Source: a bacterium (GTDB lineage: Bacteria; Myxococcota_A; UBA9160; UBA4427). From it: a stretch of 64,000 bases of DNA. Where the stretch lies: NCBI GenBank assembly GCA_024742285.1, contig JANSYR010000002.1:1-64000 (forward strand), written 5' to 3'. The notes beneath the pieces were generated by a model. It saw nothing but the letters and a program-made list of their open reading frames with translations, made no database searches and had not been told where the DNA came from. Below are positions 63,923 through 64,000 of the stretch, in pieces. Numbering within the stretch: the first letter of the stretch is position 1; every line of letters begins with the position of its first letter. The position numbers were made by a program, and so were the translations under genes.

Positions 63923-64000
63923 GGTGTCCCCGTTTGTTCCGCTCTCAGTCCTTGGAGCAGGCCGCTACTCGTGAAGGCTTGCGGAGGTCTTTCCCTCCCT

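Larger units (their letters stand above)
52403..64000. mobile_element. Integrated island at tRNA-Val, right end outside the window
   Basis: Directly after the tRNA-Val CCA, base composition and codon use change and typical mobile genes appear: integrase, excisionase-like protein, primase-helicase, a second tyrosine recombinase and nuclease-fold genes. No capsid, terminase or conjugation genes are visible, so it is either a satellite-like or plasmid-like integrative element, or part of a larger one. A repeat of the tRNA 3' end that would mark attR was not found by eye inside the window. Confidence 0.75.

Noticed and set aside
52403-64000. A right attachment site (copy of the tRNA-Val 3' end)
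   Set aside because: I looked for GTTCGAGTCCCTGCGCGCCC-like sequence and found none by eye; attR must be outside the window or degenerate.

Overview
The window is a contiguous piece of a GC-rich, Gram-negative, flagellated bacterial chromosome. The flagellar gene order, a MotE-type chaperone, sigma-54-type flagellar promoters, an ECF sigma/NrsF pair and a tig-clpP-clpX-lon block fit the former Deltaproteobacteria (Myxococcota, Desulfobacterota, Binatota and relatives). That placement is inference; no rRNA or species marker is present.

Positions 1-29671 are a flagellar and flagellar-glycosylation locus. It starts inside a flagellin gene and contains fliS, pseudaminic-acid genes (pseB, pseC, a GH57-like gene and a Maf glycosyltransferase on the plus strand; pseI and pseG on the minus strand), an unknown gene, fliD, a FliT-like gene, a degenerate receiver, a PilZ-TPR-degenerate kinase-degenerate NtrC-type regulator operon, and the basal-body/export/hook operon flgB-flgC-fliE-fliF-fliG-fliH-fliI-fliJ-motE-fliK-flgD-flgE. 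Four sigma-54 promoters (GG-N10-GC) precede the four main plus-strand operons. Three have a perfect palindrome, CGGCAGA(A/T)TCTGCCG, upstream and the fourth has a 13/15 version. The sigma-54-activator-like protein in the locus keeps its DNA-binding helix-turn-helix but has lost the GAFTGA segment and the Walker A lysine. Its partner kinase lacks the phospho-histidine, and a nearby receiver lacks the phospho-aspartate. This looks like a rewired, non-phosphorylating control module.

Positions 29805-45345 hold mostly housekeeping genes: an amidase, rph, rdgB, PilZ and ECF/NrsF regulators, a histidine phosphatase separated from a convergent cstA by a 4 x 40-bp tandem repeat, a VanZ-like gene, an ATP-grasp gene beside a lysine 2,3-aminomutase gene, murJ, and a fused hydantoinase/oxoprolinase. 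Positions 45431-52402 carry tRNA-Lys, tRNA-Leu, tig, clpP, clpX, lon and tRNA-Val.

From 52403 to the end is an integrated mobile island starting at the 3' end of tRNA-Val: a tyrosine integrase, an excisionase-like gene, a zinc-knuckle protein, a 1076-aa primase-helicase, a second tyrosine recombinase with its own promoter/operator, a membrane protein, two small genes, and two adjacent nuclease-fold genes (CoiA-like and PD-(D/E)XK-like) that could be an undescribed defence or recombination pair. Coding style differs visibly from the chromosome. No right attachment site was seen, so the island continues past the window.
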